Source: Setophaga petechia
Lineage: Eukaryota; Chordata; Aves; Passeriformes; Parulidae
DNA: 64,000 nucleotides
NCBI GenBank assembly: GCA_024362935.1
Contig: JANCRA010000028.1
Coordinates: 2,826,501-2,890,500 of the forward strand
Direction of reading: 5' to 3'
Shown here: piece after piece, positions 24,101 through 35,584 of the stretch
Numbering within the stretch: the stretch's first letter is position 1
Layout: each line of letters starts with the position of its first letter
The notes under the pieces: model-generated
Seen by the model: only the letters and a program-made list of their open reading frames with translations
Databases searched by the model: none
What the model was told of the DNA's origin: nothing
Position numbers and translations under genes: made by a program

Positions 24101-26579
24101 AACACAGCTTGTACAACAACACAGCCCCCTCCCATTTCCATGATCCTCAGACCAACACAAAAGGCAGAATAAATGTCTGAACACAACCCCAGAGCTGCTG
24201 CTCCCCCTGGGCAGGTGCTCAGTTCCCCACCCCATGGCTGTCCTCTTCATCCCAGAAATGGCCACGTTCTCCTCCAGGCACACACACAGAAGGATGGGTG
24301 GGTTTGATGCTTGACCAAAATAGGCCATTAAAGACAAGACATTAATCTGTCAGAGAAATAGAGGGGGGAAAAAAAAGAAGCTCAACAAAACAAAGGAGGG
24401 GGTCTTGACTTCCTGCCAGGAGCTTGAAGACTTGTATTTATTTATGCTTTTCATGGGAAAGCCATTCAGAGGCAGTAATCCATGACATCTGGCAAAAGAG
24501 TAGGGAAGGACCTTTGCTGCAAGTTGACTGATATTAAATGCAAAAACAAAACAGGAGGACAAAAATCTCTAATTGATGGTTCTGCAAGCAACTGCAGCTG
24601 ACAGAAGACCTTGGCAGGCTCTGTGTGCACATTTCATGGGACTGCCCCACCACAGCACTGAGCACTGCCCTGGGCATGTGGAGCATGGTGACTCCAGGGG
24701 CTGCCTGCAGAGTTGTGACAGAAAGAAAAGCAAGAGGTAGCAGATGAAGAAATGGCACAACAAACATCTGAACTTCTGACTGGAGGGGTAGGAGCACACC
24801 TGGAATCCCCCAGCTCAGGGAGAGCCTTTGAACAGGCTGAACTTCCCCCTGGCAGCTGGGGCTCCTCACCAAACCATCTCTCCAGGCCTCCATGTGGACC
24901 CTGGCTCCTGATATAGAGCAAATAAACATGAGGTGTTTCTTTTCAAACAATAGGATGAGCTGAAGTGGTGTGCAGCTCTACAGGGCCAGATACATATCAA
25001 CTCAAAAGTCTGAAATTAATACTGAAAGTGATTCATAACAGGAGGAGACAAAACAAGCCTATTCATGCTACTCCATGTCAAGCCATCTTATAGCTATTTT
25101 GGATCCAAATCCTCTCTCTCTTCTTTTCCAAAACCACAAAGAAAAGCAAACAGATGTCAGCCATTGCAGATCTGCAAAGAAATGAACTGAACAGCCCATA
25201 ATAGCAGTGTTTTTCTTCAGCTCCTTGCACTGAGGGCTAGGAAGGAGTTTCTGGGAGCCCTGCTGTGTGTGTTGGTGAGCCAAGGTCGTGCCTGATCCAT
25301 CTGGGACCAGGCACAGTCCCACGCCCAAGCTCCAAGGGTTCCATCACATTATTTCCTGTGGAGACACTATGGGAAGGAAAAAGACACCCTGTCAACAGGC
25401 AATCTAGAAAAATACAAGTATTTCAGAGTTAAGGAGTGATTTCAAAAGCACGTACAGGGCTCAACCCTGGAAACTCCATTTTCAAAAGCTGCTTTGAAGC
25501 ACGACAGCTTAGGCACTGCTGAAAGTCAGCGAGGGAGACAGAACCCAAATTGCTTTACAAAATCTTATCCATATGCAATTAACATCATTGTGAAATACTT
25601 TTGATTTTAGTCTTTTTTAAATATGCTGGGTATAGATATTATAGCACTAGAGCCCATCACACCCTTCAGTGATTTAAGAGATACTGATTTCTATAAAGCA
25701 AATCTAAATACTGAGGGTGTTCAGAAACTCTTTGGTTATACACAAAAGGATTCTCTATTATTGACTTATCCCCTTCTTCTCTCATCTATCTCATGGCAAA
25801 TTTTTGGCCACTAAAGGCCACTCTTGAAGACCAATCCACAGTGCAGCCTGTGTGGTGTGAACACCCAGGGAATCTGACTTCTTCCAGTGCTCTGGCTGCT
25901 TCTAGAACAAGTGTGAGCAGCACTCCAGAAGAAAATTTATTTCACTCAGGTTCTGCATTTCCCTTCCCTGTGCTGTTCCTGATGTTCTTGCATTTGTCAG
26001 CATGGCATGGCAGGAGCTGCTCACCAGCCAAGGCTGGCCACACACAGCTGGAATGGGCCAGGCCAAGCTGCCATGTGAAGGCCTGGGACAAGCAGAACAG
26101 CCAGATCCAGCTTCCACCATGTGTCACAGAGGTTTCAGATCTGCTTAATAGAAATAAAGGGCAGACAGCTGTGTCAGGAGCTGCTATCCCCAAGGAAGCA
26201 TCAACTCCAGGCAGGAGCTACAGCCCAGCCCTGCTGCACCAGCCCATCTCCCTCCTGCAGGCAGGTCCCCCACACACCCTCAGCTGCAGGGTTACAGAGG
26301 AACAAAAGTGAGCCATGCCTGGATTTTATTTCTTTTCCCTACACCAGAACAATTAACCTATTGTTTGCCTCAAAATGCATTCAGAGAAGTCAGGAGACTG
26401 AGGGAGGCAATCTTGTAGCAACCACTTCTTCATTAACAGCTATGGAGCTAAGTACCCATTTAAACCATGTTTGCTGTTCAAGTCTCCTTTTAAGAGGATG
26501 TACATCTCTGTATTACTCAAATGACTAGGATTACCTCATTTAAAAAAATATAAATCCAGGACTACCATTTTTCACATAC
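21181..26579. other. Long single-copy non-coding interval
   Basis: About 5.4 kb without a recognisable gene or transposon. It includes a (CCTT)n microsatellite at 23754-23771, a purine tract at 24358-24383, and AT-rich stretches at 21180-21620 and 25560-25760. The longest frame (25793-26311, 172 codons, plus strand) shows no domain and has no splice context that I would trust. Other frames are shorter and featureless. Confidence 0.5.
23754..23771. repeat. (CCTT)n microsatellite
   Basis: Four to five uninterrupted CCTT units; a short simple repeat. Confidence 0.9.
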
Positions 26580-26800
26580 CCTTCCCCTGCATAACTTACT
26601 TTAATTTCTAATTTACAACTATAAAACATAATCTTACATTAGAATTTGCATAAAAGCGAACAGACCTGCCGCAAGATATTAAATTTTAAATTTGCATGCT
26701 AGGGTGGCCAAGGAATATTACTCTATCCAAGAAGTTCCTGCCTGTAAATTTGAGAGCTAGTACGTGTGATGAGAGCAGAATTTGTACACTTGAGTGAAAG
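26580..26800. promoter_or_regulatory. Candidate conserved element with two octamer sites
   Basis: Two perfect ATTTGCAT octamers lie 46 bp apart, at 26644-26651 and 26690-26697. They sit in an AT-rich block that retains isolated CpGs (aaagcgaac, tgccgcaag, gtacgtgtg). Paired octamers plus CpG retention suggest an enhancer bound by POU factors. Constraint cannot be seen from a single sequence. Confidence 0.33.
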
Positions 26801-26994
26801 GAAGCTGATTAAAAGGCTTTGGTGTGGTTGTTACAGAGCAAGAATACAGACTGCACATAAAGAGAGCAGGGCTGCTGCACACACACACCAGTGTGCCACC
26901 CGATCCACCATTGTGTGGCCAGGGCTGGCCCACACAAGCAGTCTAAAAAATAATAAAATAATTTTAAAAACCCAAAACCCACACTGTTAATAAA

Positions 26995-27064
26995 GCTTAA
27001 CAGCATGCTGCAGGCTGGAAAAGCTCAGCATGAAACCACTGATAAAATTTCCTTCTTATTTCCA
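26995..27064 (+). repeat. 70-bp segment with a second copy inside the 27.6-28.6 kb minisatellite
   Basis: This 70-bp stretch of otherwise unique DNA matches 28010-28079 at about 63 of 70 positions with no gaps. Its flanks here are not repetitive, so this is likely the older location. Confidence 0.88.
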
Positions 27065-27630
27065 GCTTCTGCCAGTCAAATGAGCAGGCAGGGCTACCTC
27101 AGCACTGGACACTGCTGCCTTTTCCACATTCCACAGTGAAGATCTGGTTTGTCATTCCAGCTCTGTGAACAGGCTGTGTCCTGGTCAGAGCCCATGCTCA
27201 TGGTGAATGATTGGGTGAGATGTGAAAGAGAAACTGCATGAGGAGATGAACAAACAGGGCCCCTGGCACTGCCACTGCTGGAGTCTCTTAAACCAACATC
27301 CCATGAGAGCCTCCCCCTCAAAGCCCACCAGACAGCAAACCTGGCCCATTACAATCCCTGTTCTGTCCTTCCTGGGGTCAAAACCCACTGCAGTGTGTCA
27401 CTGGAGAGCTTCCACCTCCTCCGGGCCACCCACAGGGCTGGAAGGAACCCAAAGGCAGGACAGAGGCTGAGCAGATTGCACACGTTGTGTTTCAGCCTGT
27501 CCCTTGGGGGCTCACAGGCACAGCTAAGCCAGCCCAACCACCAGGCCAGGGGAACTGAGCAATGCCTTCAAGAGGTGTGAAACATTAAGGGTTTCACCCT
27601 GAGTTCCAGGAGAAAAGCCCTTCCCTCCTC
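27065..27630. other. Non-coding DNA
   Basis: Short spacer before the minisatellite. No gene or repeat was recognised. Confidence 0.5.
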
Positions 27631-28580
27631 AGCCAGAGCCATTGGTGCTGAGCCCAGCCCTGGCTGAAGGGGCCATGCAGGGCTGCCCCCCAGGCCCAGC
27701 TGCACTCCTCGCCCAGATCTCTTGGTGCTGAGCCCTGGGCTGAAGGAGCCGTGCAGGGCCCTGTCCCCCACACCCAGCTGCACTCCCTGCCCAGATCTAT
27801 GGGTGCTGAGCCCAGCCCTGGCTGAAGAGGCCATGCAGGGCCCTGTCCCCCACACCCAGCTGCACTCCTTGCCCAGAGCTGTTGGTGCTGAGCCTTGACT
27901 GAAGGGGCCATGCAGGGCTGCCCTCCAGGCCCAGCTGCACTCCTCACCCAGAGCTGTTGGTGCTGAGCCCAGCCTGGGCTGAAGAGGCTGTAAAGGGGGT
28001 GCCCCCCAGGCTTTACAGCATGCCGCAGGCTGGAAAAGCTCAAGATGAAACCACTGGTAAAATTTTCTGCTTATTTCCAAAATTCCCAGCTGCACTCCCT
28101 GCCCAGATCTGTGGATGCTGAGCCCAGCCCTGGCTGAAGAGGCCATGCAGGGGTCCCCCCACACCCAGCTGCACTCCTTGCCCAGAGCTGTTGGTGCTGA
28201 GCCCTGGGCTGAAGGAGCCATGCAGGACTGTCCCCCCAGGCCCAGCTGCACTCCCTCCTCAGAGCTGTTGCTGCTGAGCCCAGCCCTGGCTGAAAGATGA
28301 AAGGGCTGTGCAGGGCCCTGTCCCCCTGGCCCAGCTGCACTCCCTGCCCAAATCCGTGGGTGCTGAGCCCAGCTTTGGCTGAAGGGGCCGCGCGTGGCCG
28401 TTCCCCCAGGCCCAGCTGCACTCCTTGCCCAGATCTGTGGGTGCTGAGCCCAGTCCTGGTTGAAGGGGCCATGAAGGGATGCCCCCCAGCTCCCTCCCCT
28501 CCTTGCCCAGAGCTGTGGATGCTGAGCCCAGCCTGGCTGAAGGGCCCGTGCATGGCTGCCCCCCAGGCCCAGCTGCAGCC
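27631..28580. repeat. Minisatellite, ~78-bp unit, about 11 copies
   Basis: The landmark 'gctgagcc' recurs about every 76-82 bp near 27646, 27727, 27805, 27886, 27962, 28116, 28194, 28271, 28361, 28441 and 28519. The unit reads roughly 'agcccagccctggctgaagg' followed by 'ggccatgcagggctgccccc', 'caggcccagctgcactcc' and 'cttgcccagagctgttggtg'. Two versions of the middle (ggctgccccccaggc and ggccctgtcccccacacc) alternate irregularly. One spacing is doubled because a 70-bp foreign patch sits at 28010-28079. Because 78 is a multiple of three, a 358-codon frame stays open on the minus strand (27568-28644); it is a by-product of the array. Confidence 0.93.
28010..28079 (+). repeat. 70-bp non-array patch inside the minisatellite
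   Basis: The array unit breaks off after 'gtgccccccagg' and resumes with 'cccagctgcactccctg'. Between them lies a gap-free copy of 26995-27064, about 90% identical. It adds almost one unit length, so the array phase is nearly kept. Confidence 0.88.
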
Positions 28581-29965
28581 CCTCAGCCCTGCTTCCCTCC
28601 CTCTGCCTGAGCTGCTCGCTGAGCGCCCTCCTCCCTGTGATCAAAAGGGACGAGCAATCACTGCCACGACAGGCTCTGCTTTGTTCTCACCAGCCTCTTT
28701 CTTGCTGCCAGACTCCCTTTGCCGGTATCTCCAGACTTGCTCTGTCACCACATCCTCTGTACTCAGCTGTCACACACACGTCCTTCTGCTACCAGCTACC
28801 TACTTCTGTTGGCTTTCTAAAACTTTGTTAGCTCAATTGCACACTCCAGACTGCCATTAAGTTGTCTTTGCCACAAAGAAAACACAGGCCTAACAATGCT
28901 CTCATTTTCTACCTGATTAAAGTACAAAGGAATTACTTTTTTTAAGCTGGAGTGCTTTTTAGTCCCCAGGCCAGTACACCATTCATTTCATATCACTGGA
29001 ATGATATTAAAGGCGTCTTCTCAACCTAGCAAAAAGATGAAAAACAAACACCCTGAAACTGGGATAAATTGTCTCACTCTTCACAGGTGAATTTGTCAGC
29101 ACTCACCCTCATCTGCTATCTCCAGGGAGCTCCTGGGAGACACCTGGGAACTTGGCACAAAGGACCTTACCTCTGCAGCAGTCCTGAGCCAGCAGACAGC
29201 AGCAGCTCTGATTGTCACTGCCATCATTTTAGGACAACCACCCTGACCCTCCCTGCAGCCACATCACCTCTGGGGGACACAAGGTTCCCCAAGCCCAAAG
29301 TCCATCCCTCAGCAGGGGGAGCAAACACCCTGGGCTCTTGGTCCTGGTATGCCACAGAGACCACACAAACATCTTTCACTTTGCAGGTGACACAGCGACC
29401 AAGCATTGAACTTAAAACCAGTCTCCAGAAAGTCTGATGTCCCAAGAGCTCAACAGCCTGGGGACAAGGGTGGCTGCCAAGCATCTCCTCACTCAGCCAC
29501 TTCATGTGGAACATGTCCTTGAACAGTGCAGGGGATCAGAAAGCATGTGCAGCTAAGATGTAAAAGTCAAGTGGGTGACACTCTAAACAGAGAGAAAACA
29601 GAGGAGAATTGATATTTTAATGTCATTCCCTCGTTTGTATGGCAAGAGCTTTGGTATTTAGACAAGTCCCAAACAAATCAGAAACAGCCTGTGGCCTCCT
29701 CCAGCTCTGAGCACCAGCCTGGCACTTGCAGTCCCACTTCAGCTCAGAACTGGTGTGATTTCCATGTAAGGCTTTTTCCCCAAAGTCTCTACAATGTCCC
29801 CAAAGAATAACGTGCTACCTGTAGAGCTGTGTGATGACCCAGCTGCTCTGGCTACAGCACCAGTACAGACCTCTCAGGGTTTCCTCCTTTTGAAGGTCAC
29901 CTTCAGGTTCATCAGCAATAACACATTTTATTAACAAAAATCAGTAAGAGAGTGATTCTCTAATC
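28581..29965. other. Non-coding DNA
   Basis: No gene or transposon was recognised. The 122-codon frame at 29069-29437 is featureless. The right edge is the start of the duplicated segment. Confidence 0.5.
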
Positions 29966-30643
29966 AAGAAAATGATTCCTTTAAAATAAGACCTGAAGAG
30001 CATCTTAAAAACACTTATATAAGACACATCTTAGATATAAGTTAAAGACAAGCATATAACATTATCACAGACTTCCATGATTTCCTTTTTTTCTTTACTT
30101 GAGGAAAACCCCACTGCCACATTTACACATGAAGCCCTACACGTCCCTCTGAACAATCAGGAAACTGCTGAGGGTAGAGTTTATGATAATGGTGATGTTC
30201 AGAGGGCTGGACCCTTAACATCTAGGAGACTCTGATGGGTAACAAAGAAAATCCAGCTCATACCCAACAAGCTTAAATTCACTACATATACCTTGAGAAA
30301 AACAATGAGCTCTGAAAATAAAGGCAGCTCCTCCATGTTACTAAAGCTAAAGGTTAAAAACACCACAACAATTAAGGCACTCATGACTAAGGTGCTTTGG
30401 GTTCAGCTTGCAGCACTGGCTTGCTGCTAGTCCTTATCCTGTGACCTTCTCCATGCCTCCAGAGTCTCTAAAGATCTCTGCATGTAATGACCTGGCCACC
30501 TAAGCTAGGCTTAGACTTCTAAATACCTTCAAGCATCTGAGTCTAAACCCCTTCATGGCTTCAGATACATCACCAGGGCATCAGTATTCCTTCCTCCTTT
30601 CTGCCCTACTGGAATGGTAATTGTTTTAAAGACTGACCATCTC
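29966..30643 (+). repeat. Dispersed duplication, copy 1 (B1), 678 bp
   Basis: It is matched over its whole length by 34758-35430 in the same orientation, with about 25 substitutions and a few small indels seen by eye (for example 'acatcttagatataagtt' versus 'agatctaagtt'). It has no inverted termini, poly-A tail, LTR ends or open reading frame, so it does not look like a transposon. Its flanks are single-copy, so this is the likely donor. Confidence 0.93.
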
Positions 30644-31479
30644 TCTGTGCACACAATCCCTCTGAGCTCAGTTCAGCATGGCACTTTGGTGCTTTTCAAT
30701 CCCTCTGCTGACACCTATCCGAGGGAGAGCACTGTGCCAGCACAAAGGAACTCGAGTGAATCTGATTGCTGTCATCACAACGTTCAACTTGAGTGACACA
30801 TTAAACATCTACAACTGAACAGCAAAGAGTTTGGGACTAAAAACTAAATCCTGGCACAGGCTGAAACACAGGCAAGGGCTTATTTTTCCTCTTGACTTTT
30901 ATCTTCAGCATGATCTTCCAAAGTGTGGGCAGGAGGAGGGTGAAGAAGCTGCTCAGCCATGGCATGTGACACAGCCACACACAGGGGAAACCACAGCTGT
31001 GTGCACAGCCCCTAGGGAGGGGTGTCCTGAACAAAGCCTATCAGTGCCAGATTTGCCATCCTTTCATTCCCACACTGATTAATACAAACCCAGATCATTT
31101 TGTAGCAATTAAAGAATGCCTGAGCACAAGAGCTGCACTTTTCAGACAATTGGTTCAGTTCCCCTACAACGTGGCACCAAAGCACACCCACACAGGCAAA
31201 AGTAATGTGCACATGCATGCCAGGAGGTGCCAAACACAAAACTCATCACCAATCTTCAGTTCTTCCATCACTGCTCCAGTTTGTCACTTGCCTGAGGTCA
31301 GCAGTGGGCCAGAGGCTGCCTGCACACTGACACCAGCCCCATCATGGTGAGTGGTACCACTAGAACCAGCTCAGAGGCTCACAGCTCCCACACCTCTGGA
31401 GTGGATGGATGGCAGGATAAGAACTGAGAGGGCAAAGTCCCTCCCACTGTAAGCAAAGATCAGGTTCACAACCACCAGA
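30644..31479. other. Non-coding DNA
   Basis: Nothing recognised. Short frames only. Confidence 0.5.
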
Positions 31480-31612
31480 GGAACCTGAATGTGCATAAGT
31501 CTGTAAAGCCTGAGGAAATGCATCCTGGAGTCCAGAAGAAGGGAATTGGCTGATGCAGTTTCCAAGGCACTCTCCAGGATATTTGGAAAGTCCTGGCAGT
31601 CAGGGGAAGGCT
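31480..31612 (+). mobile_element. CR1 ORF2 fragment (reverse transcriptase region)
   Basis: The frame starting near 31549 reads ADAVSKALSRIFGKSWQSGE. This matches the CR1 ORF2 stretch just before the reverse-transcriptase core, where the family has a conserved [I/L]F-[E/G]-K/R-SW-x-SGE motif. Just upstream, 'gaaatgcatcctggagtcc' corresponds to the preceding MHPxV motif in another frame, so a frameshift separates the two halves. It is a short internal fragment without a 3' tail, long dead. Confidence 0.65.
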
Positions 31613-32809
31613 GCAATTGCCACCTGTGGCTCATGGCAAGCAGAAACCCCTCTGCACTCTGCCAGGCCGAGTGTGACAGTGCACCTCCACAAGTGCTCGT
31701 GTGCCTCAGAAGCACAAGAGATGCTGGGCACCACCTCACAGCACAGTGCCAGGGAGGCCCAGAGCACCTCAAAGCACCACCAACTAAACCATAACAGCTC
31801 CAGACTTGTTGTCATCTTATTGCAAATCTCCCATAGCATCTTGGTGATTTCTCATGGGCAGCTCCCCACAGCACTGACACCTTCTTCATAGTACAACCAA
31901 CAAACTCCAACTCTCTTCATAGCACAACCAATAACTCCAGCTCCCTTCTCACCCAGCTAACCCACTCGGTTGTAGCAATTTTCTTCTTACTGGACACAGC
32001 TGTGGCCTATTAAGGGCAGGCCTGTTCCTAATCTTTGGTGATAAGGACAGCTGCAACTCCTCAGGTGTGAGATTACCTTCTGCACTGCTCTCTCACATTC
32101 TATCCCTCCACACAGACTGGCACCAGCCACCCTGTGCCATTCCAGACTGAGGAACCAGCTTGCTCATGGCCATCAGCAGTGCCTGAACTCCCATCCTGGC
32201 ACAGCCCTGTAACCCAGCACTGCCTGTGGCCATTCCCACACATGTCCATGCTCCAGGGGCCTCAGGAGCACGTCCAGGAGAGGGGGAAGGCTTGGGCACA
32301 GCTCTTCTTGCACATTTTAACTGAATTTGTGCCTCCAGCACAGAGACTGCACAGGAACAGGGCAAGGGAAGAGCTCACCATTGCCATTGCTGGCAGTGTT
32401 GGCAATGTTTCCTCCAGCCCTGGAGGAAAGCTCTGCACCCCACTCCAGATCCACCAGTGATGCAGCAGAAGAGAGAGCCCCATACAGGACAAGGCTGAGC
32501 AGCAGCAGCTCCTGCCCACCCCTCTCCAGGCAGTTGGTATTTACACTGCTGGCACCAGAGCTAACCCAGAGTCCTTAATGAGAGCAGACCTGAGGCTCTG
32601 AAGCAGCCTCTTGGCACAAGCTCTCATCTGTGTTTTAAATCCTTGCTTAAGAAAGCCAAACGTGCTCCAGCACTGCTGCTGTGCTGGCTGTTTGCTTTGA
32701 TTGCCCTTTTTGGCCAAAGTGCAGCTGAGATGTCGATGCCACCACCCAGCACAGATGTGCAGGGCACACAGCAGTCAATTAGTTTCAAATAGAGCCATAC
32801 ATGTTTTGC
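31613..32809. other. Non-coding DNA with a small direct repeat
   Basis: A 36-bp-spaced direct repeat ('cttcatagyacaaccaa' followed by 'ctccarctc') lies at about 31883-31945. The block 31980-32100 has a repeat-like feel but no matching copy in the window. No gene was recognised. Confidence 0.4.
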
Positions 32810-33070
32810 TGGAAAACATTATGAAGAAAAGCTGTCAGTCCTGAATGCATATTATCGCTAATTATTCCCATAAAAAAAAAATTAAAAGGATGGTTGCCTG
32901 GTAGCGTTGCAAGAACCGTTTTGTAATTAATATGACCTTCATCTCCATATGGTAATTAGCAAACATTTATATTACCATTAAAAAGACCATGTTCATTACA
33001 TAACCTCACTTTTTTTCTATTAGCTAACAGAACCAGTAAAACCAATTAAATCAAAGCCTTGAACTTTCAC
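32810..33070. promoter_or_regulatory. Candidate conserved non-coding element
   Basis: AT-rich sequence with many ATTA/TAAT cores ('cgctaattattccc', 'tttgtaattaatatgac', 'atggtaattagcaaac', 'ttatattaccatt') and isolated CpGs (tatcgctaatt, gtagcgttgc, gaaccgtttt). The pattern resembles developmental enhancers bound by homeodomain factors. The call is inferred from motif texture only. Confidence 0.35.
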
Positions 33071-34603
33071 AAATACTCCAAATAAATACACTCAAAGCTA
33101 CTTTTTTTTTTTTAATGGACACTTGCTGGCTGATGTGAAAACCAGCAGAAGATGTTTCCTGAAGCTCTGGCAGGAGGGTTGCACTCTGCTCCTCCTCCCA
33201 AGGAAAGGGCTGGCACAGGGGTGGCAGGGCAGGAGTGTCCTACGAGTGCTCCAGGAGCTCCTGGAGCAGGTTCTGCTCACCCCCAGAGCCATGGATCTCA
33301 CTGTGGGAAGGTCCTGCCTTACCCAGGGGACTCAGACCCATCCCCAGGTGATGGACCCTGAGCAGGGACACAGTTCCCAGCTCTGCTCCCAGTGGAGCAG
33401 CCCCTCCTGCTGTTTGTCCCCTCATCCATGAGCAGGGGTGACAGTCACCCCACCTCCCCTCTACAGGCCAAACAGAAACATCTGCAGAAAAAAAAAAATA
33501 AGACTTCATTGCTAATACCAATATTAATCTGTTTTCTCCTCCTGGAAGCCAGGTTGTTCTACTTCAGGGAACACTAATGGTCAGCATTTCTATTGATAGT
33601 TTCTCTGCTTACATTAATCCAAAATTTCCTCTGCTGTTTTTTTTGCATGCTGCAATCACTCCTACTCCCTGGAGTGACTCACCATTTAACTGGTTTGCTA
33701 ACAGAGGACCCGATGTACCAGTCAACAACAACAAAAACCCATTATCACACTGTACTTGTTTTTCACAGAGGTGGGAGAACTTGTGGTAAGTCATTCAACA
33801 ATGCCATAACGGAAAACGCAGGGGAGAAAATATGATCAAAACCAAAAAGCACACTTGCCCACACACTTCCCTACTCCTCTAACACATCTGCCAGTGAAAA
33901 GAAAAAACCCAACCTTCCCATAGTTTGAATTCTGCTAATAACAGCTCTGCTTTACAAACGTGCATTTCCTGCTCCTGATGAAAGCTGACAGCTCGTGTGG
34001 GGAGCAGCACGGGGGGAGCGACACCAAACGACTCCTGCTAATCAGGGCTTTCATCAAAGAGAAAGACATGATGTAAATCTAATCCAAGGGAGCTTTCTCT
34101 TTTACTTGCAAGCTGAATATTGACCAAAAAAAAAAAAAAAGAGAAGGATTTACTAATTGGAAAGATGACATGAAAATTCTAATAAGGTTGTTAAGTTGAC
34201 AGGGCTGGGAAAATGTAAATTTTCTATACATGCGTATATATATATTTCCAATAGTTCTTGGACTATAAATGATTTAACTAGGACAAACAAAAATATGTAG
34301 AAATGAGAAAAACATTTGACTGAGAACTGCAGAAGAAATTCAAAGATTCCCAGGCTCCTGGAGTCACAAATGTCAAACACCCAACTCATGCCATCTTTCT
34401 GCAAATTCCAGCATTTTTATTCCCCCAAATTTCCCATTTTCCACTTGGTTCAGGCTCCCACTAAATGACTTGAATGCACGAGGTTGGAGAAATGCATGGA
34501 CAGGTGAAGTGAGATGAGCAGTGGGATGTGTGACTGAGGCTGCTCCCCAGCACATCTCACACACCCCAAATGCTCACACTCAGCATGGAAGCACCAGCAG
34601 CCC
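33071..34603. other. Non-coding DNA
   Basis: Poly-T and poly-A runs at 33102-33113, 33486-33496 and 34125-34140. No gene or transposon was recognised. The stretch 33940-34080 contains several CpGs and a homeodomain-like core and may be constrained. Confidence 0.45.
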
Positions 34604-34757
34604 CAGGAAGGTTCCCTTCAGAATTTAACCCAAATAAACACACATCTCATGCATAAACACTGCACAAGACCTCAAAGCAGATGACTTGTCTTTTTTTTTT
34701 TCTGAGGCAGTCAAAAAACCAGGTAGGACTGCAATAGCAATGTACTGTAAACTTATC
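34604..34757 (+). repeat. Left 154-bp direct repeat (A1) flanking inserted segment
   Basis: It begins 'caggaaggttcccttcagaa' and ends 'gtactgtaaacttatc'. It is repeated at 35431-35584 with the same length and about 11 differences. The two copies bracket the 673-bp duplicate exactly. Confidence 0.92.
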
Positions 34758-35430
34758 GAGAAAATGATTCCTTTAAAATAAGACCTGAAGAGCATCTTAA
34801 AAACACTTATATAAGACAGATCTAAGTTAAAGACAAGCATAAAATGTTACCACAGACCTTCATGATTTCCTTTTTTTCTTTACTTGAGAAAAAACCCACT
34901 GCCACATTTACACGTGAAGCCCCACACATCCCTCTGAACAATCAGGAAACTGCTGAGGGTAGAGTTTGTGATAATGGTGATTTTCAGAGGGCTGGACCCT
35001 TAACATCTAGGAGACCTCTGATGGGTAACAAAGAAAATCCAGCTCATACCCAACAAGCTTAAATTCACTATATATACCTTGAGAAAAACAATGAGCTCTG
35101 AAAATAAAGGCAGCTCCTCCATGTTACTAAAGCTAAAGGTTAAAAACACCCCAACAATTAAGGCACTCATGACTAAGGTGCTTTGGGTTCAGCTTGCAGC
35201 ACTGGCTTGCTGCTAGTCCTTATCCTGTGACCTTCACCATGCCTCCAGAGTCTCTAAAGATCTCTGCATGCAATGACCTGGCCACCTAAGCTAGGCTTAG
35301 ACTCCTAAATACCTTCAAGCATCTGAGTCTAAACCCCTTCATGGCTTCAGATACATCACCAGGACATCAGTATTCCTTCCTCCTTTCCACCCTACTGGAA
35401 TGGTAATTGTTTTAAGAGACTGACCATCTC
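34758..35430 (+). repeat. Dispersed duplication, copy 2 (B2), 673 bp
   Basis: Copy of 29966-30643, about 96% identical by eye and in the same orientation. The left junction shares a 3-nt ATC microhomology with the donor flank; the right junction shares a single C. It lies precisely between the 154-bp repeats A1 and A2, so it behaves as an insertion with target duplication. Confidence 0.92.
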
Positions 35431-35584
35431 CAGGAAGGTTCCCTTCAGAATTTAACCCAAATAAACACACAGCTCATGCATAAACACTACACAAGACCTC
35501 AAAGCAGCTGCCTTGTCTTTTTTTCCTTCTGAGGCAGTCAAAAAAGCAGGTTGGATTGCGATAGCAATGTACTGTAAACTTATC
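35431..35584 (+). repeat. Right 154-bp direct repeat (A2) flanking inserted segment
   Basis: Second copy of 34604-34757. The differences include the T-run (ttttttttttt versus tttttttcctt) and scattered single-base changes. The sequence after 35584 is single-copy. Confidence 0.92.

Noticed and set aside
25793..26311. 172-codon plus-strand frame as a host gene
   Set aside because: No domain, no periodic hydrophobicity and no homology by eye; it overlaps other frames of similar quality.
27568..28644. 358-codon minus-strand open frame
   Set aside because: It lies wholly in the ~78-bp minisatellite. The period is near a multiple of three, so stops are avoided by repetition, and the product is a 26-residue repeat with no family resemblance.
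31980..32100. Possible additional LTR fragment
   Set aside because: The texture is repeat-like, but no second copy in the window and no LTR terminus could be found, so the call is not supported.
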